From assembly GCF_003287285.1 (NCBI RefSeq), contig NZ_QMIG01000013.1:59445-123444 (forward strand): a stretch of 64,000 nt of DNA, given 5' to 3'. A program made the position numbers and the translations under genes. Of this stretch, positions 42,971-52,111 are shown piece after piece. Source of the DNA: Phytoactinopolyspora halophila (GTDB lineage Bacteria; Actinomycetota; Actinomycetes; Jiangellales; Jiangellaceae). The first letter of the stretch is position 1; every line of letters starts with the position of its first letter. The notes beneath the pieces were generated by a model. The model was not told the DNA's origin. It saw only the letters and a list, made by a program, of their open reading frames with translations, and made no database searches.

Positions 42971-44151
42971 GCGCTTACACCGTGATACCAGCCGTCCTGT
43001 TGTGGATCACGGTCGTCGTCAGGTTACTTGTACCGGTAAAGAACGCCGCACAACGTCATTTCCTGGTCGGACTGATCGTCCTTGCGATCGGATGCACCCT
43101 GGAGATCCCTGCGGTCGGGGCATATCTTCAGGAACGGATCGTCGGCGCGAATACCGTCCATCTGATTAAACACATCACCGTGGTGCTCGCCGCCAGTGCC
43201 ATCTGGGAAGTCGCCCGCCACATCGCGCTGCCGCAACCTGAGGCAGCTACACACCGTGCCCGCCGCGCCGCTATCACGCTGACTGCGGTCTGCGCCATGA
43301 TCGGCATGTTCCTCCTGGCACCCGTACATGGCGAGCCCTTGCCCGGCCTCACGAACGCAGCCGTCGGCGAACCCGTGCTCCTGGCCTACTGGACGGCCTA
43401 CCTGGCCGTACTCGCCGTGGTCGTCGTGGGAATCGTCCGCGTTGCGATCTCGGCGCTACACACGTTCCCACCGGGTGCGCTACGGACAGGAGTGTTGTGG
43501 ATGGGCGCCGGCGCGCTTATCGCTATGGCGTACTGCCTGAACAAGGCGGTCTACCTCGTCACCGCCACTGCCGGTCTCACGTCGGACCATGCAGACCTCA
43601 TGGAGACAGTGCAGGCATTGCTGCTTGCGCTCACAGTCTTCGGCTTCGTTGTCGGCTGCTTGTGGCCGATCGCTGTCCGCTGGCCGGTGATCCGGCACAT
43701 CATCGCCTACACCACCTACCGTCGGCTGCACCCGGTGTGGCAGGCGTACCTTCGGGGCGAGCCTGGGATCGCGTTCGGCGCGACGGGACGACCGACTCCG
43801 TATGACGTCGAGCTTCGTCTCTATCGGCGGGTGATTGAGATCCGCGACGGCATGCTGGCTGCCCGCGCTTACGCCAATCCCGGCCACCGTGGCCTGGCCG
43901 TGCGTGAAGCCCGTCGAATCACGAGGAGAGATCCAGACCTTGTTGGTGAAGCCGCCTGGTTGGAAACGGGTCGACGCGCCAAACTCCGAGGTCTTGAGCC
44001 CAGCGCCGACTCTCAGGTCGGCATCAGCGGCGGCGCGACGGTCACCGACGAGGCGCGCGTCCTGACTCGTATCGCCAGATCGTGGTCAATCGTTCAGACC
44101 GTCGCCGACAGAATAGACGACATGACCGACGCGAGGAAGACAAGCACATGA
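42967..44151 (+). CDS. MAB_1171c-like seven-helix membrane protein
   Basis: The 394-residue protein has about seven hydrophobic helices in its first 240 residues (for example VIPAVLLWITVVVRLLVPV, FLVGLIVLAIGCTLEIPAVG, AAITLTAVCAMIGMFLLAPV, LLAYWTAYLAVLAVVVVGIV, VLWMGAGALIAMAYCLNKAV, ALLLALTVFGFVVGCLWPIA). A cytoplasmic C-terminal domain of about 150 residues follows, beginning YRRLHPVWQAYLRG and including DVELRLYRRVIEIRDGMLAA. This matches the MAB_1171c family annotated as putative transporters. It overlaps the protease gene and the next gene by four bases each, so the products probably form one signalling unit. Confidence 0.82.
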   Translation: MSAYTVIPAVLLWITVVVRLLVPVKNAAQRHFLVGLIVLAIGCTLEIPAVGAYLQERIVGANTVHLIKHITVVLAASAIWEVARHIALPQPEAATHRARRAAITLTAVCAMIGMFLLAPVHGEPLPGLTNAAVGEPVLLAYWTAYLAVLAVVVVGIVRVAISALHTFPPGALRTGVLWMGAGALIAMAYCLNKAVYLVTATAGLTSDHADLMETVQALLLALTVFGFVVGCLWPIAVRWPVIRHIIAYTTYRRLHPVWQAYLRGEPGIAFGATGRPTPYDVELRLYRRVIEIRDGMLAARAYANPGHRGLAVREARRITRRDPDLVGEAAWLETGRRAKLRGLEPSADSQVGISGGATVTDEARVLTRIARSWSIVQTVADRIDDMTDARKTST

Positions 44152-44753
44152 GCCGGGTCGACACCGCTCCTGCACGGTCAGAGCGTTTCGCCACCGTATT
44201 GACCACGGTCTTCGCACCAGCACACCTCGTGATCGGCGTGCTACCCATCATCGGTGCCGCCAGTGACACATCCGCCATCCGTGGCCTCGGCTGGGGCACC
44301 CTGGCCGCGCTCCTCGTTGGCGTCCTCCCCTATACGTGGGTCCTCTACGCCGTGCGGCGAGGCCGATTCAGCTCACCCCACATTCCCGACCGCGCCCAGC
44401 GGCTCCTCCCGCTGGCTGTCGCCGCGGCGGCCGCCGCAGGCGGGCTGCTCACCCTCGCGATCCTCGGGGCGCCACAGCAGCTGATCGCGTTGCTCGTCGC
44501 CATGCTCACCGGCCTAGTCGTCACTACGACCATCACACTCAGATGGAAGATCTCGATTCATACCGCGGTTGCCGCCGGCACGGCCACCATCCTGACCATC
44601 GTGTTCGGGCCCGCACTCACCGCCAGCGCGATCATCGCGGTCACCACCGGATGGTCGCGTATCCGACTGCGCGACCACACCACCGCGCAAGTTCTCGCCG
44701 GCGCCATTCTAGGCACGATCATCGCCGCGACAGTCTTCATCGCCCTTCGATGA
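44148..44753 (+). CDS. PAP2-like membrane phosphatase
   Basis: The 201-residue membrane protein has five to six hydrophobic helices and reduced PAP2 phosphatase motifs: a motif II-like WKISIHTAVAAG and a motif III-like WSRIRLRDHTTAQVLAGAIL. Motif I is only suggested by HIPDRAQRLLP. PAP2 enzymes remove phosphate from lipid or isoprenoid phosphates. The four-base overlap with the 7-TM gene shows co-translation. The lipid substrate and whether activity remains are unknown. Confidence 0.75.
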   Translation: MSRVDTAPARSERFATVLTTVFAPAHLVIGVLPIIGAASDTSAIRGLGWGTLAALLVGVLPYTWVLYAVRRGRFSSPHIPDRAQRLLPLAVAAAAAAGGLLTLAILGAPQQLIALLVAMLTGLVVTTTITLRWKISIHTAVAAGTATILTIVFGPALTASAIIAVTTGWSRIRLRDHTTAQVLAGAILGTIIAATVFIALR

Positions 44754-45147
44754 AGGGCCAGAATCGTTGCGTTCACAACCGACGTCAGGGATCCAGATCT
44801 CACCTCCGATCTCGCTGATCGCACCTGGAGATCCCGGCACGTCACCAACGTCGTACGCAGCGATGTGGCGCATCCTTATCGGGCGTGTGCACCGCGACCG
44901 TGCGTGCAGCCTTCGGTTGGACGAGACTGACTGGCCGCCGGGCTGTCTGAACTCACGCAACGAGACCGGGCCAAGACGATCCTGACGGAGTTTGGCCAGT
45001 CGAGGTCCTGTGGGATACGGCCTAGTCGTTCGAGCCGCAGATCGTGGGTAGGAGGCAGCGCCTACTAGCCGGGCAACGAGATCGTGCTCTCATTGATGAG
45101 CCAATGCTCGCGATCGACATCGGGCCGTCCAGGGTCGCCGGGTCCAC
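44754..45147. other. Intergenic region without a convincing gene
   Basis: Between the convergent PAP2-like and IrrE-like genes there are only short frames on both strands. One minus-strand frame (near 44709-44890) contains RHIAAYDVGDVPGSPGAISE, which could be a remnant. I see no tRNA, clear terminator or repeat. Confidence 0.4.
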
Positions 45148-46182
45148 TCACTCGCAGTTCTCGCAGAGCTCGTGGCCTTTTCTCGCCTTCGGCAAGAGCA
45201 TGAAGCAGTTGGAGCAGAATTCCTGTTTATTGACGTCGCATTCGCACTCGCGGCACCGGGGACACTTCGGCTCGCCGCATTCCTCACATACTCTGGGTGA
45301 TTCCTCTTGGGTGAAGCTGTGGCCGCAGCCAGCTAGGCATTCGACGTGCCACTCGGAGAACCCGGCTGACACCCGCAGATCCCGCGGTAGGGCTGTAACC
45401 ACCGCAAAGACCATGCCGCCGCGGATTGCCACATCGATGCGCAGGTCGGAGAAAGTCTTGCCCGATTTGTACTTGATCTCACCGAGCCCTGCGCCGCTGA
45501 ACGTTCCGGAGCCGGTCTCGATCGCCCGTTGGGCGGCCTTCTCGATCACGGGCTGCCGGACATTGCGGGATGGGGCGTAGGGATCCCCGTTGCTCTCGGT
45601 GAACCATGACCGACCGGCCGAGTCGGCCAGTATTACCATCCGCTGCCCTGGTTCTCCCAGGGAACGAACGAGGCAGGCCGTTGCGGATGCGGTTCCGATG
45701 TCGTACAGAGACGCCGCGGCCTCAGCCGTCACGCCGTGCGCGAATGCTTTCGCCGCCTCTTGGTCGGTGATGAGGACTCGGGAAGCGAATCGGTTGACGA
45801 TCTTCTCCTCGACTTGCCGACCGTACTGAAGCTTGTCTAACGCGGGTGCCACGCGCAGTGACCAATCGGTGTCGACCGCCAGCAGGTCGTGCCCGAATTC
45901 GTGGAGCAACGTGAAGCGATCACGGCGAGCGCTGACTGGACGGTATCTGATCGACCGTATTGCCGGGTCGTACGTCCCGTCGATTGGGCATACGCTAGGA
46001 CGCAGCGATAAGTCCTCGTAGATCGACAAGCCCGGCACCGCTTCAAGTGCACCGCGTGGATCCCAGCGGCACTGGTCGAGCACTCCAGGCCGCAGCGCCT
46101 CGGCGGCTTCTAGCAGATGATCGGTGGCGGCAGCTATTGGCTCGGGACCGAACCATGCCTCGGCTGTTAGGTCAGGCAGCAT
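45148..46182 (-). CDS. IrrE-type metallopeptidase with C-terminal zinc-ribbon module
   Basis: The 344-residue protein has a zincin domain (residues 60-170) with RFTLLHEFGHDLLAVDTDWS as the HExxH motif and EEKIVNRFASRVLITDQEAA as the third-ligand helix. A middle domain (residues 175-270) looks like a sensor or nuclease-like sheet (IDVAIRGGMVFAVVTALPRD). The last 60 residues hold four or five Cys/His pairs (HVECLAGCGHSF, RVCEECGEPKCPRCRECECD, FCSNCFMLLP, HELCENCE). Such fused proteins are not the usual short ImmA. It is the last gene of a three-gene operon, six bases after the 287-residue gene. Confidence 0.82.
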   Translation of the reverse strand: MLPDLTAEAWFGPEPIAAATDHLLEAAEALRPGVLDQCRWDPRGALEAVPGLSIYEDLSLRPSVCPIDGTYDPAIRSIRYRPVSARRDRFTLLHEFGHDLLAVDTDWSLRVAPALDKLQYGRQVEEKIVNRFASRVLITDQEAAKAFAHGVTAEAAASLYDIGTASATACLVRSLGEPGQRMVILADSAGRSWFTESNGDPYAPSRNVRQPVIEKAAQRAIETGSGTFSGAGLGEIKYKSGKTFSDLRIDVAIRGGMVFAVVTALPRDLRVSAGFSEWHVECLAGCGHSFTQEESPRVCEECGEPKCPRCRECECDVNKQEFCSNCFMLLPKARKGHELCENCE

Positions 46183-46188
46183 CGGCGC

Positions 46189-47052
46189 CTACTTTTCACT
46201 GCGCATTGACCTGAGTGCGTGCCGGACCCGCTCCCGGACCGCATCATGGGACTGCCGTTCTTGGCGGGCGGCGATCAGGGACGCCTCCCACGCCTTGGCG
46301 CGCACCTCATCCTCGGACGAGCCGACGGAGCGGGCAGTCTCGACGACTTCCTGCTTCATCTCAGGGGTTCGCAACAGCACGGCTTCCAGCCCCGAAGGCG
46401 GGGACCATACATGGTCGACGGGCGCTCCGAACGCGTCGGCGATCGCAGAGGCCTGGCTGGTATCCAGAAGTCTTCGCTGCGCCAGCGTGTCCCGGGTGAT
46501 TGCGGCCACGCCTCCCAGCACCTGGTTGAGTCTGACCGCGTCGACACCGTGAGAATCGACGAAGTCGGTGCTCAGGACGCCGCCAGTCGTTTCCAAGCCA
46601 GGCGAGTCCAACTCGCCCCAAGCTGCGGTGGTATTGCAAACGAGTGCCAGAGCATCCTCCGCGTCGTCATCGGCGCGTGCGGGGTACACGTCGAGTCTCT
46701 CCACGGGGTCGTCGCCCCGAACCCAGGCCCGGATCTCGCGCACTTCCCGACCAGTCAGCGGCTGCCCGAGGTAGCTTTCCAGTACGGCGTTTGACATCCC
46801 CGTTTCGACCTCGGGCCAGCAGACCAGCTTTGCGTCTACTGTGGCCAGCTTGAAACACGGCTCCGACGGTGTCACGCTCTCGTCGGTGACGGGCCAGGCG
46901 ATGAAGTAGGCGTCGTACGCGATGGCTGCGAGAACGAGTCCAAGCGGTTCGCCGCCCCATGAGACGGCCCACAGCTGACCGGGTTCCGTCGGAGGCGTGG
47001 CGCGGGAACCGTCGGTTGGCTCGGTGGGCGGGAGGGTGGGAATTGAGGTCAT
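46189..47052 (-). CDS. Hypothetical protein, middle gene of the PemK-like/IrrE operon
   Basis: The 287-residue protein is not recognised. A Pro/Thr-rich start is followed by a compact acidic domain (LWAVSWGGEPLGLVLAAIAY, FIAWPVTDESVTPSEPCFKL) and a middle (VLESYLGQPLTGREVREIRA). A C-terminal helical part contains a possible HTH (RDTLAQRRLLDTSQASAIAD, AFGAPVDHVWSPPS), reminiscent of XRE-like proteins such as those with a ThxRxL pattern. The ATG overlaps the upstream gene by four bases. It may be a regulator or antitoxin-like partner of its neighbours; this is inference. Confidence 0.7.
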   Translation of the reverse strand: MTSIPTLPPTEPTDGSRATPPTEPGQLWAVSWGGEPLGLVLAAIAYDAYFIAWPVTDESVTPSEPCFKLATVDAKLVCWPEVETGMSNAVLESYLGQPLTGREVREIRAWVRGDDPVERLDVYPARADDDAEDALALVCNTTAAWGELDSPGLETTGGVLSTDFVDSHGVDAVRLNQVLGGVAAITRDTLAQRRLLDTSQASAIADAFGAPVDHVWSPPSGLEAVLLRTPEMKQEVVETARSVGSSEDEVRAKAWEASLIAARQERQSHDAVRERVRHALRSMRSEK

Positions 47053-47414
47053 GCGTTCCTCCTGCCGAGCATCCCGAGAAGCTCCCAGAACCGTGCCAAC
47101 TCAGCCGCCTCGGAGTTGGGCAGCTGACCAGCATAAACGAAGTCCCTCGTTCCCCAAAATCGGCGAGGGACGGACCGTTGATGACGGTTGGTCCACCAGC
47201 CCTTCTCCGAGAGGCCGATCTCTTCATTCTTGTCCGACTCCAGTATCTTGGCGCCGGATTCGGGGTGTGTGGTCCGCGAGAGACACGTCGCGGTGCGCGG
47301 CAGCCGTTCGACGACCGCGACAGGTCTGTACCGATCTCCGTGGACGTCACCGTCAATGGATGTCGCTGGGCTTGCCTTGTAGACGTCGCCCTGCTGGGGA
47401 TCGGCGTCTGGCAT
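47049..47414 (-). CDS. PemK/MazF-fold-like protein
   Basis: The 121-residue protein starts with QQGDVYKASPATSIDGD and RYRPVAVVERLPRTATCLSR, the opening strands of the MazF/PemK (CcdB-like) barrel, and continues GWWTNRHQRSVPRRFWGTR and FVYAGQLPNSEAAELARFWE. The fold suggests an RNase toxin or a derived RNA-binding protein, but the typical arginine/threonine active-site pair cannot be confirmed by eye. It is the first gene of the operon with the 287-residue protein and the IrrE-type protease. The ATG at 47414 is supported by position. Confidence 0.6.
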   Translation of the reverse strand: MPDADPQQGDVYKASPATSIDGDVHGDRYRPVAVVERLPRTATCLSRTTHPESGAKILESDKNEEIGLSEKGWWTNRHQRSVPRRFWGTRDFVYAGQLPNSEAAELARFWELLGMLGRRNA

Positions 47415-47848
47415 AGAGTCTCGCTCCCCTCCGAAGCTTGAGCACCTCACCAGAGACTAGCCCCAACGGCGGACGAATCGGTACACGCAACTCTGCGTGC
47501 CCCAGGAAGAGGCCTCTGGGCGAAGTGACAAAATACGCTAGGTCTACTTGCGATCGGTAGCTGCGCGCGTTCTGGTGATCCTGTGCACTAGCGGTGTTGT
47601 CTTTGATCAGCCGCCGCAGCCGTGCTGATCAGCCTTTGGTTCGGGGTGGTGAGCGCCATGGAGCCCGACCTGTCCGCATTGCTGAGTGTCTGTCGACTTA
47701 CGCACTCTTGGCCACTTGTTCGGCGTTCGCGCCGAGTCTCGTCGGCGCGCTTGACACCCCGTATCGGGCTCTCACGCTCACCGTGGGTTGCACTGATCGT
47801 TGCTGCTTTGATTATTGATCTTTAGACACCTCTTGCAACCGAGGCCCG
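47415..47848. other. Candidate oriT region upstream of the relaxase gene
   Basis: This 434-bp non-coding gap lies directly before the MobF relaxase gene, where oriT is often found. It holds the palindrome GCTGATCAGC (47624-47633), a direct repeat GATCAGCC (47605 and 47627), and a perfect hairpin TCGGCG-TTCG-CGCCGA (47720-47735). The 3' arm of that hairpin can instead pair as GCCGA-GTCTCG-TCGGC (47731-47746), so two exclusive structures exist. The nic site itself cannot be identified. Promoters for both flanking operons should also be here. Confidence 0.45.
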
Positions 47849-50800
47849 GTGGCGCACCTGACGGGTGTGACGGTCTCGATGCGGGTGATGGCTGCCGGGA
47901 GCGGCTACAGCTACCTCCTCAGGTCGGTGGCGGCTGGTGACGGTAATCGGCGTCTGTCCGAGCCGTTGGTTCGGTACTACGCGGAGAAGGGCACGCCGCC
48001 GGGGTGGTGGCTGGGCAGCGGCGTATGCAGCCTCGCTTCCGGAATCACGGCAGGGGATGTAGTGGCTGAGGAGCAGTTGAGGCTTCTGTTGGGGAAGGGG
48101 AGGCATCCGGTCACTGGTGATCCGTTGGGTCGGGCGTTTCCGGCGTTCGCACCAGCGCAGAACCGTGTCAACGACCGCATCGCTCGTCTGGACCCCGCCC
48201 TGAACGAATATGAACGGGCCGGGGCCGTCGCGGCGATTGAGGCCGAGGAGTCTGGTCGGGGGAGTCGGCGGGCGGTGGCTGGATACGACTTGACGTTTTC
48301 GGTGCCGAAGAGCGTGAGCGTGCTGTGGGCTGTCAGTGACGCGGCGACGCAAGCACGCATCGTACGTGCGCACCATGCTGCCATCGCTGACACAGTTGCA
48401 TTGCTGGAGCGGGAAGTCGCGGCAACACGTGTCGGGCGTGCAGGCCCGGACGGAGCTGTTGCGCGGGCCGAGGTTACCGGGGTGGTGGCGACGGCGTTTG
48501 ACCATTACGACTCGCGTGCGGGTGATCCGCAGTTGCATACGCACGTGGTCGTGTCGAACAAGGTGCACACCGTTCGTGACGGCGCATGGCGCACGCTGGA
48601 CGGGAGGCCGTTGCATGCGGCGGTGGTGGCGTTGTCGGAGCATTACAACGCGTTGCTGGCTGATCGCCTCACCCGTGAGCTGGGTATCACGTGGCAGGCG
48701 CGCTCGCGTGGGCGGGACCGCAACCCGGCATGGGAGATCGCCGGTGTGCCGGATGAGCTGGTGGCGGCCTTCTCGTCCCGTAGTGGCGAGATCGACGCCG
48801 AAACCGACCGCCTCATCGCCGACTACGTTGAGACGCACGGGCGTCGCCCCAGCACCGATGTCGTGATCCGGCTGCGGGCACAGGCGACACTGGCGACGCG
48901 GCCGGAGAAGACAGTGCGCTCGCTGGCGGAGTTGACCGGCGATTGGCGACGACGCGCCACTGCCGTGCTCGGCGTGGAAGCGGGAGCATTGGCGCGCGAC
49001 GTGTGTGGCACGTCGTCAACGCACACGAGGACGAGGCGTGCGGATCAGGTTGCCGATGCCGATGTGCGTGCATTCGCGGCGCAGATCGTGCGTGCGGTGG
49101 GGGAGAAGCGTGCCACGTGGACGCGGTGGAACTTGCACGCTGAAGCGTCGCGCACGTTGATGCACGTGCGTTTCGCCAGCACGAGTGACCGGGAGGCTGC
49201 CGTCGCACGGGTGGTTGATGCGGCCGAGCGTTTCTCGTTGCGGGTTACCCCACCGGAGGTGGCATCGTCCCCGGAGCCGTGGCGTCGCGCGGATGGCACG
49301 TCGGTGTTCCGGCCACGACACGGCGAGGTGTTCACCTCGGCGGAGCTGCTGGCCGCCGAGGACCGGCTTCTGGACTACGCTCGCGCCACCACTGCACCGC
49401 GCGCAAGGGTGGTTGACGGCCGGCCGCGTGCACGTCGAGACCTCCGCGACGGCGCCGCCTTCGACACGGACCAGGTGGACGCGATCACCAAGATCGTGAC
49501 CTCCGGGCGGACTGTGGACGTGCTTGTAGGCGCGGCCGGAGCCGGAAAGACCACCACGATGCGGGGCATGCGCCGGGCGTGGGAGTCGAGGCATGGCGCC
49601 GGGTCGGTGGTCGGGTTGGCGCCCTCGGCCGCAGCAGCTGAGGTGCTTGCCGCTGATCTCGGCGTGGCGTGCGAGAACACCGCCAAGTGGTTGAGCGAGC
49701 ACACCGCCGGGCGGTGGCCGCTGCAGCGAGGACAGCTGATCATTGTGGATGAGGCGTCGATGGCGGGAACGTTCACGCTCGATACCATCGCAGCCAAAGC
49801 CGCTGACGTGGGGGCGAAGGTGCTGTTGGTGGGGGACTGGGCGCAGCTTGCCGCGGTCGATGCTGGTGGCGTGTTCGGGTTGTTGGTTCGTGACCGCGGC
49901 AACGACGTCGCCGAGCTGACCGGCGTGCGCCGCTTCCACCATGCGTGGGAACGGTCAGCGTCACTGGGGCTACGCTGCGGCGATGTCACCGTCGTCGAGA
50001 TGTATGACCAGCGTGGCCGTGTCGTCGGTGGCGAGCTCGACGACATTCTGGACGCCGCCTACAGCGCTTGGCGCAACGATCTCGATGCTGGGCACACGTC
50101 GATCATGATCGCCGAAACCACCGACACAGTCTCCACCCTCAACGCGCGGGCGCGACTGGACCGCATCGTCGCTGGAGAGGTCGCCACGACGTCGGAGGTG
50201 GGCCTGCACGATGGCACGCGGGCCAGTGTCGGTGATCTGGTGGTCAGCCGCCGTAACGATAGGAGGTTGGCGTGCGGGCGGGGGTGGGTGAAGAACGGCG
50301 ACCGGTGGACGGTCACGGCCGTTCATGGCGACGGTTCCGTGGTCGTCCGCCGCGCTGGACGCCCTGGTTTGAGTGTGATGTTGCCGGCGAGCTATGTCAG
50401 TGAGCACGTCGAACTTGCCTACGCGGTGACGGTGCACCGGGCGCAAGGTCTCACGGTGGACACGGCCCACGCCGTGGTTGCCTCGCCGTCGATGACCCGT
50501 GAGGCGTTCTACGTCGCGATGACCCGCGGCCGCGCCTGCAACACCGCCTATGTGGCCACCGATCAGTCCCACTTGGAAGAGCACCAGAAGCCGGTCAGCG
50601 ACGACGAGGTCACCGCCACGACAGTCCTGGAGGGTGTGCTGGCACGCCGTGGCGCGGAGCTGTCCGCACATGAGACGCTCCGGGCTGAGCACGAGCGTTG
50701 GACGGGCATCGGGCAGCTGGCCGCGGAGTACGAGACCATCGCCGCGGAGGCTCAGCGCGGACGCTGGGTGAGGCTGGTGCGATCGTGCGGGCTCACGTCT

Positions 50801-51430
50801 GAGCAGGTGGAGGCGGTTCTTGCGTCGGAGGCGTTTGGACCGCTGGCTGCGGCGTTGCGTCGTGCTGAAGCCCACCATTACGACGTCGACTCGCTCCTGC
50901 CACGGCTCGTCGCACGGAAAGGGTTCGACGACGCCGACGACATCGCAGCCGTGCTGCACCGACGCCTCATCGTCGCGGCTCCACTGCGGCACACCGGTCG
51001 CCAGCGTCCGCCGGAACTGATTGCTGGCCTCATCCCCGCAGCTCTAGGCCCCATGGACGCGTCGGCGCGGCAGGCGTTGGATGAACGGCACCGGATCATT
51101 GAACGCCGGGCACACACGCTTGCTCGGGCTGCCATGAAGGAGCGGGCGGGTTGGGTGCGCCAACTCGGCAACGAACCCCGCGAGCCGCGGCGGCGGGCTG
51201 CCTGGCACCGCGCCGTCGTCGCACTCGCTGCCTACCGAGACCGCTACGGCATCACTGATGCGCATCTCCTCGGGGCCGCAACCGCGACAAGCGAACCCTC
51301 GCGCACCGACACGGCCTATGCCCGCGCAGCGGTGGAACGCGCACGCCGACTCGCACACGACGGCACAGCCCAGCGACCTGCCGTCAGTCATGAGCCGCCC
51401 GCTCGGCCGGTGATGGAACGGGGCATATGA
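47849..51430 (+). CDS. MobF-family relaxase-helicase (TrwC/TraI-like)
   Basis: The 1193-residue protein nicks oriT and unwinds the transferred strand. The relaxase domain (1-340) has the tyrosine pair in VRYYAEKGTPPGWWLG, YDLTFSVPKSVSVLWAV, and the histidine triad in FDHYDSRAGDPQLHTHVVVS (about residues 217-231). The helicase domain has Walker A VLVGAAGAGKTTTMRGM (near 560), Walker B LIIVDEASMAGTF and the C-terminal YAVTVHRAQGLTVDTAHAVV and FYVAMTRGRACNTAYV. It ends in a helical tail of about 260 residues. The GTG at 47849 is used; later in-frame starts (47867) would lose little. Confidence 0.94.
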   Translation: MAHLTGVTVSMRVMAAGSGYSYLLRSVAAGDGNRRLSEPLVRYYAEKGTPPGWWLGSGVCSLASGITAGDVVAEEQLRLLLGKGRHPVTGDPLGRAFPAFAPAQNRVNDRIARLDPALNEYERAGAVAAIEAEESGRGSRRAVAGYDLTFSVPKSVSVLWAVSDAATQARIVRAHHAAIADTVALLEREVAATRVGRAGPDGAVARAEVTGVVATAFDHYDSRAGDPQLHTHVVVSNKVHTVRDGAWRTLDGRPLHAAVVALSEHYNALLADRLTRELGITWQARSRGRDRNPAWEIAGVPDELVAAFSSRSGEIDAETDRLIADYVETHGRRPSTDVVIRLRAQATLATRPEKTVRSLAELTGDWRRRATAVLGVEAGALARDVCGTSSTHTRTRRADQVADADVRAFAAQIVRAVGEKRATWTRWNLHAEASRTLMHVRFASTSDREAAVARVVDAAERFSLRVTPPEVASSPEPWRRADGTSVFRPRHGEVFTSAELLAAEDRLLDYARATTAPRARVVDGRPRARRDLRDGAAFDTDQVDAITKIVTSGRTVDVLVGAAGAGKTTTMRGMRRAWESRHGAGSVVGLAPSAAAAEVLAADLGVACENTAKWLSEHTAGRWPLQRGQLIIVDEASMAGTFTLDTIAAKAADVGAKVLLVGDWAQLAAVDAGGVFGLLVRDRGNDVAELTGVRRFHHAWERSASLGLRCGDVTVVEMYDQRGRVVGGELDDILDAAYSAWRNDLDAGHTSIMIAETTDTVSTLNARARLDRIVAGEVATTSEVGLHDGTRASVGDLVVSRRNDRRLACGRGWVKNGDRWTVTAVHGDGSVVVRRAGRPGLSVMLPASYVSEHVELAYAVTVHRAQGLTVDTAHAVVASPSMTREAFYVAMTRGRACNTAYVATDQSHLEEHQKPVSDDEVTATTVLEGVLARRGAELSAHETLRAEHERWTGIGQLAAEYETIAAEAQRGRWVRLVRSCGLTSEQVEAVLASEAFGPLAAALRRAEAHHYDVDSLLPRLVARKGFDDADDIAAVLHRRLIVAAPLRHTGRQRPPELIAGLIPAALGPMDASARQALDERHRIIERRAHTLARAAMKERAGWVRQLGNEPREPRRRAAWHRAVVALAAYRDRYGITDAHLLGAATATSEPSRTDTAYARAAVERARRLAHDGTAQRPAVSHEPPARPVMERGI

Positions 51431-51651
51431 GTCATCGGGGTGTGCGCACGGGGCGATCCTGACAGCCGCCACGCCGATGGTATCGATGGCGATGGCGGCC
51501 GATCCGGCGTAACGTGGATGTTGCGGCAGTAATGTCTTTCCGACCCAGTTTGAGCCTGGGCGGCGAACCCCGGATCCTCGGGCGTCCTTTCAACTCATGG
51601 GGCCGCATCCCAGTAGTTGGCACCGTCTTCGATGGTGGGAGGACACCCGCG

Positions 51652-52008
51652 ATGTTCCGTTTGATCAGCCGCCTCGGCAGCGGCTACTGCCAGCTGCTGA
51701 CCCACGCACCGTCGAACGTGCTGCTCGCACACCTGCGCACGCGGCGAGACCTCACAGCCAGCCTGATTGCGCTGCTCCTGGGCGGCGCCTACATGTATGC
51801 CGCCGCCGTCTGCACCGTGCTCGTGGATCGTGGCGCACCGGAATGGCTGTACGCGACCACGGGGCTGTTTATCTGGAACGGGTTGAAGTTCGCCTTCTTC
51901 GTCCCCGTCAGCCTTGCCCTGTTCGTCACCGCCCGCGTCGCGCGGCCTGGCCACGCCCAGCATGACGACTTTGCCAACGTTCGTCAGTCAGTGAGTGAAG
52001 GGAGCTGA
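51652..52008 (+). CDS. Small membrane protein downstream of the relaxase
   Basis: The 118-residue protein has an amphipathic start (MFRLISRLGSGYCQLLTHAP) and two membrane helices (LTASLIALLLGGAYMYAAAV and WNGLKFAFFVPVSLALFVTA). The ATG at 51652 follows GGGAGG. No family is recognised. It may assist relaxase delivery or surface exclusion, but only its position supports this. Confidence 0.65.
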   Translation: MFRLISRLGSGYCQLLTHAPSNVLLAHLRTRRDLTASLIALLLGGAYMYAAAVCTVLVDRGAPEWLYATTGLFIWNGLKFAFFVPVSLALFVTARVARPGHAQHDDFANVRQSVSEGS

Positions 52009-52111
52009 TCAACTAACCGGACACGTTTCATTTTGCCAGGCGGGGCCGCCGGGAGCTGGCACTCCACGACGGCCCCTTGATCCCCTACCTGCCGCAACAG
52101 GAGGAGACCCG

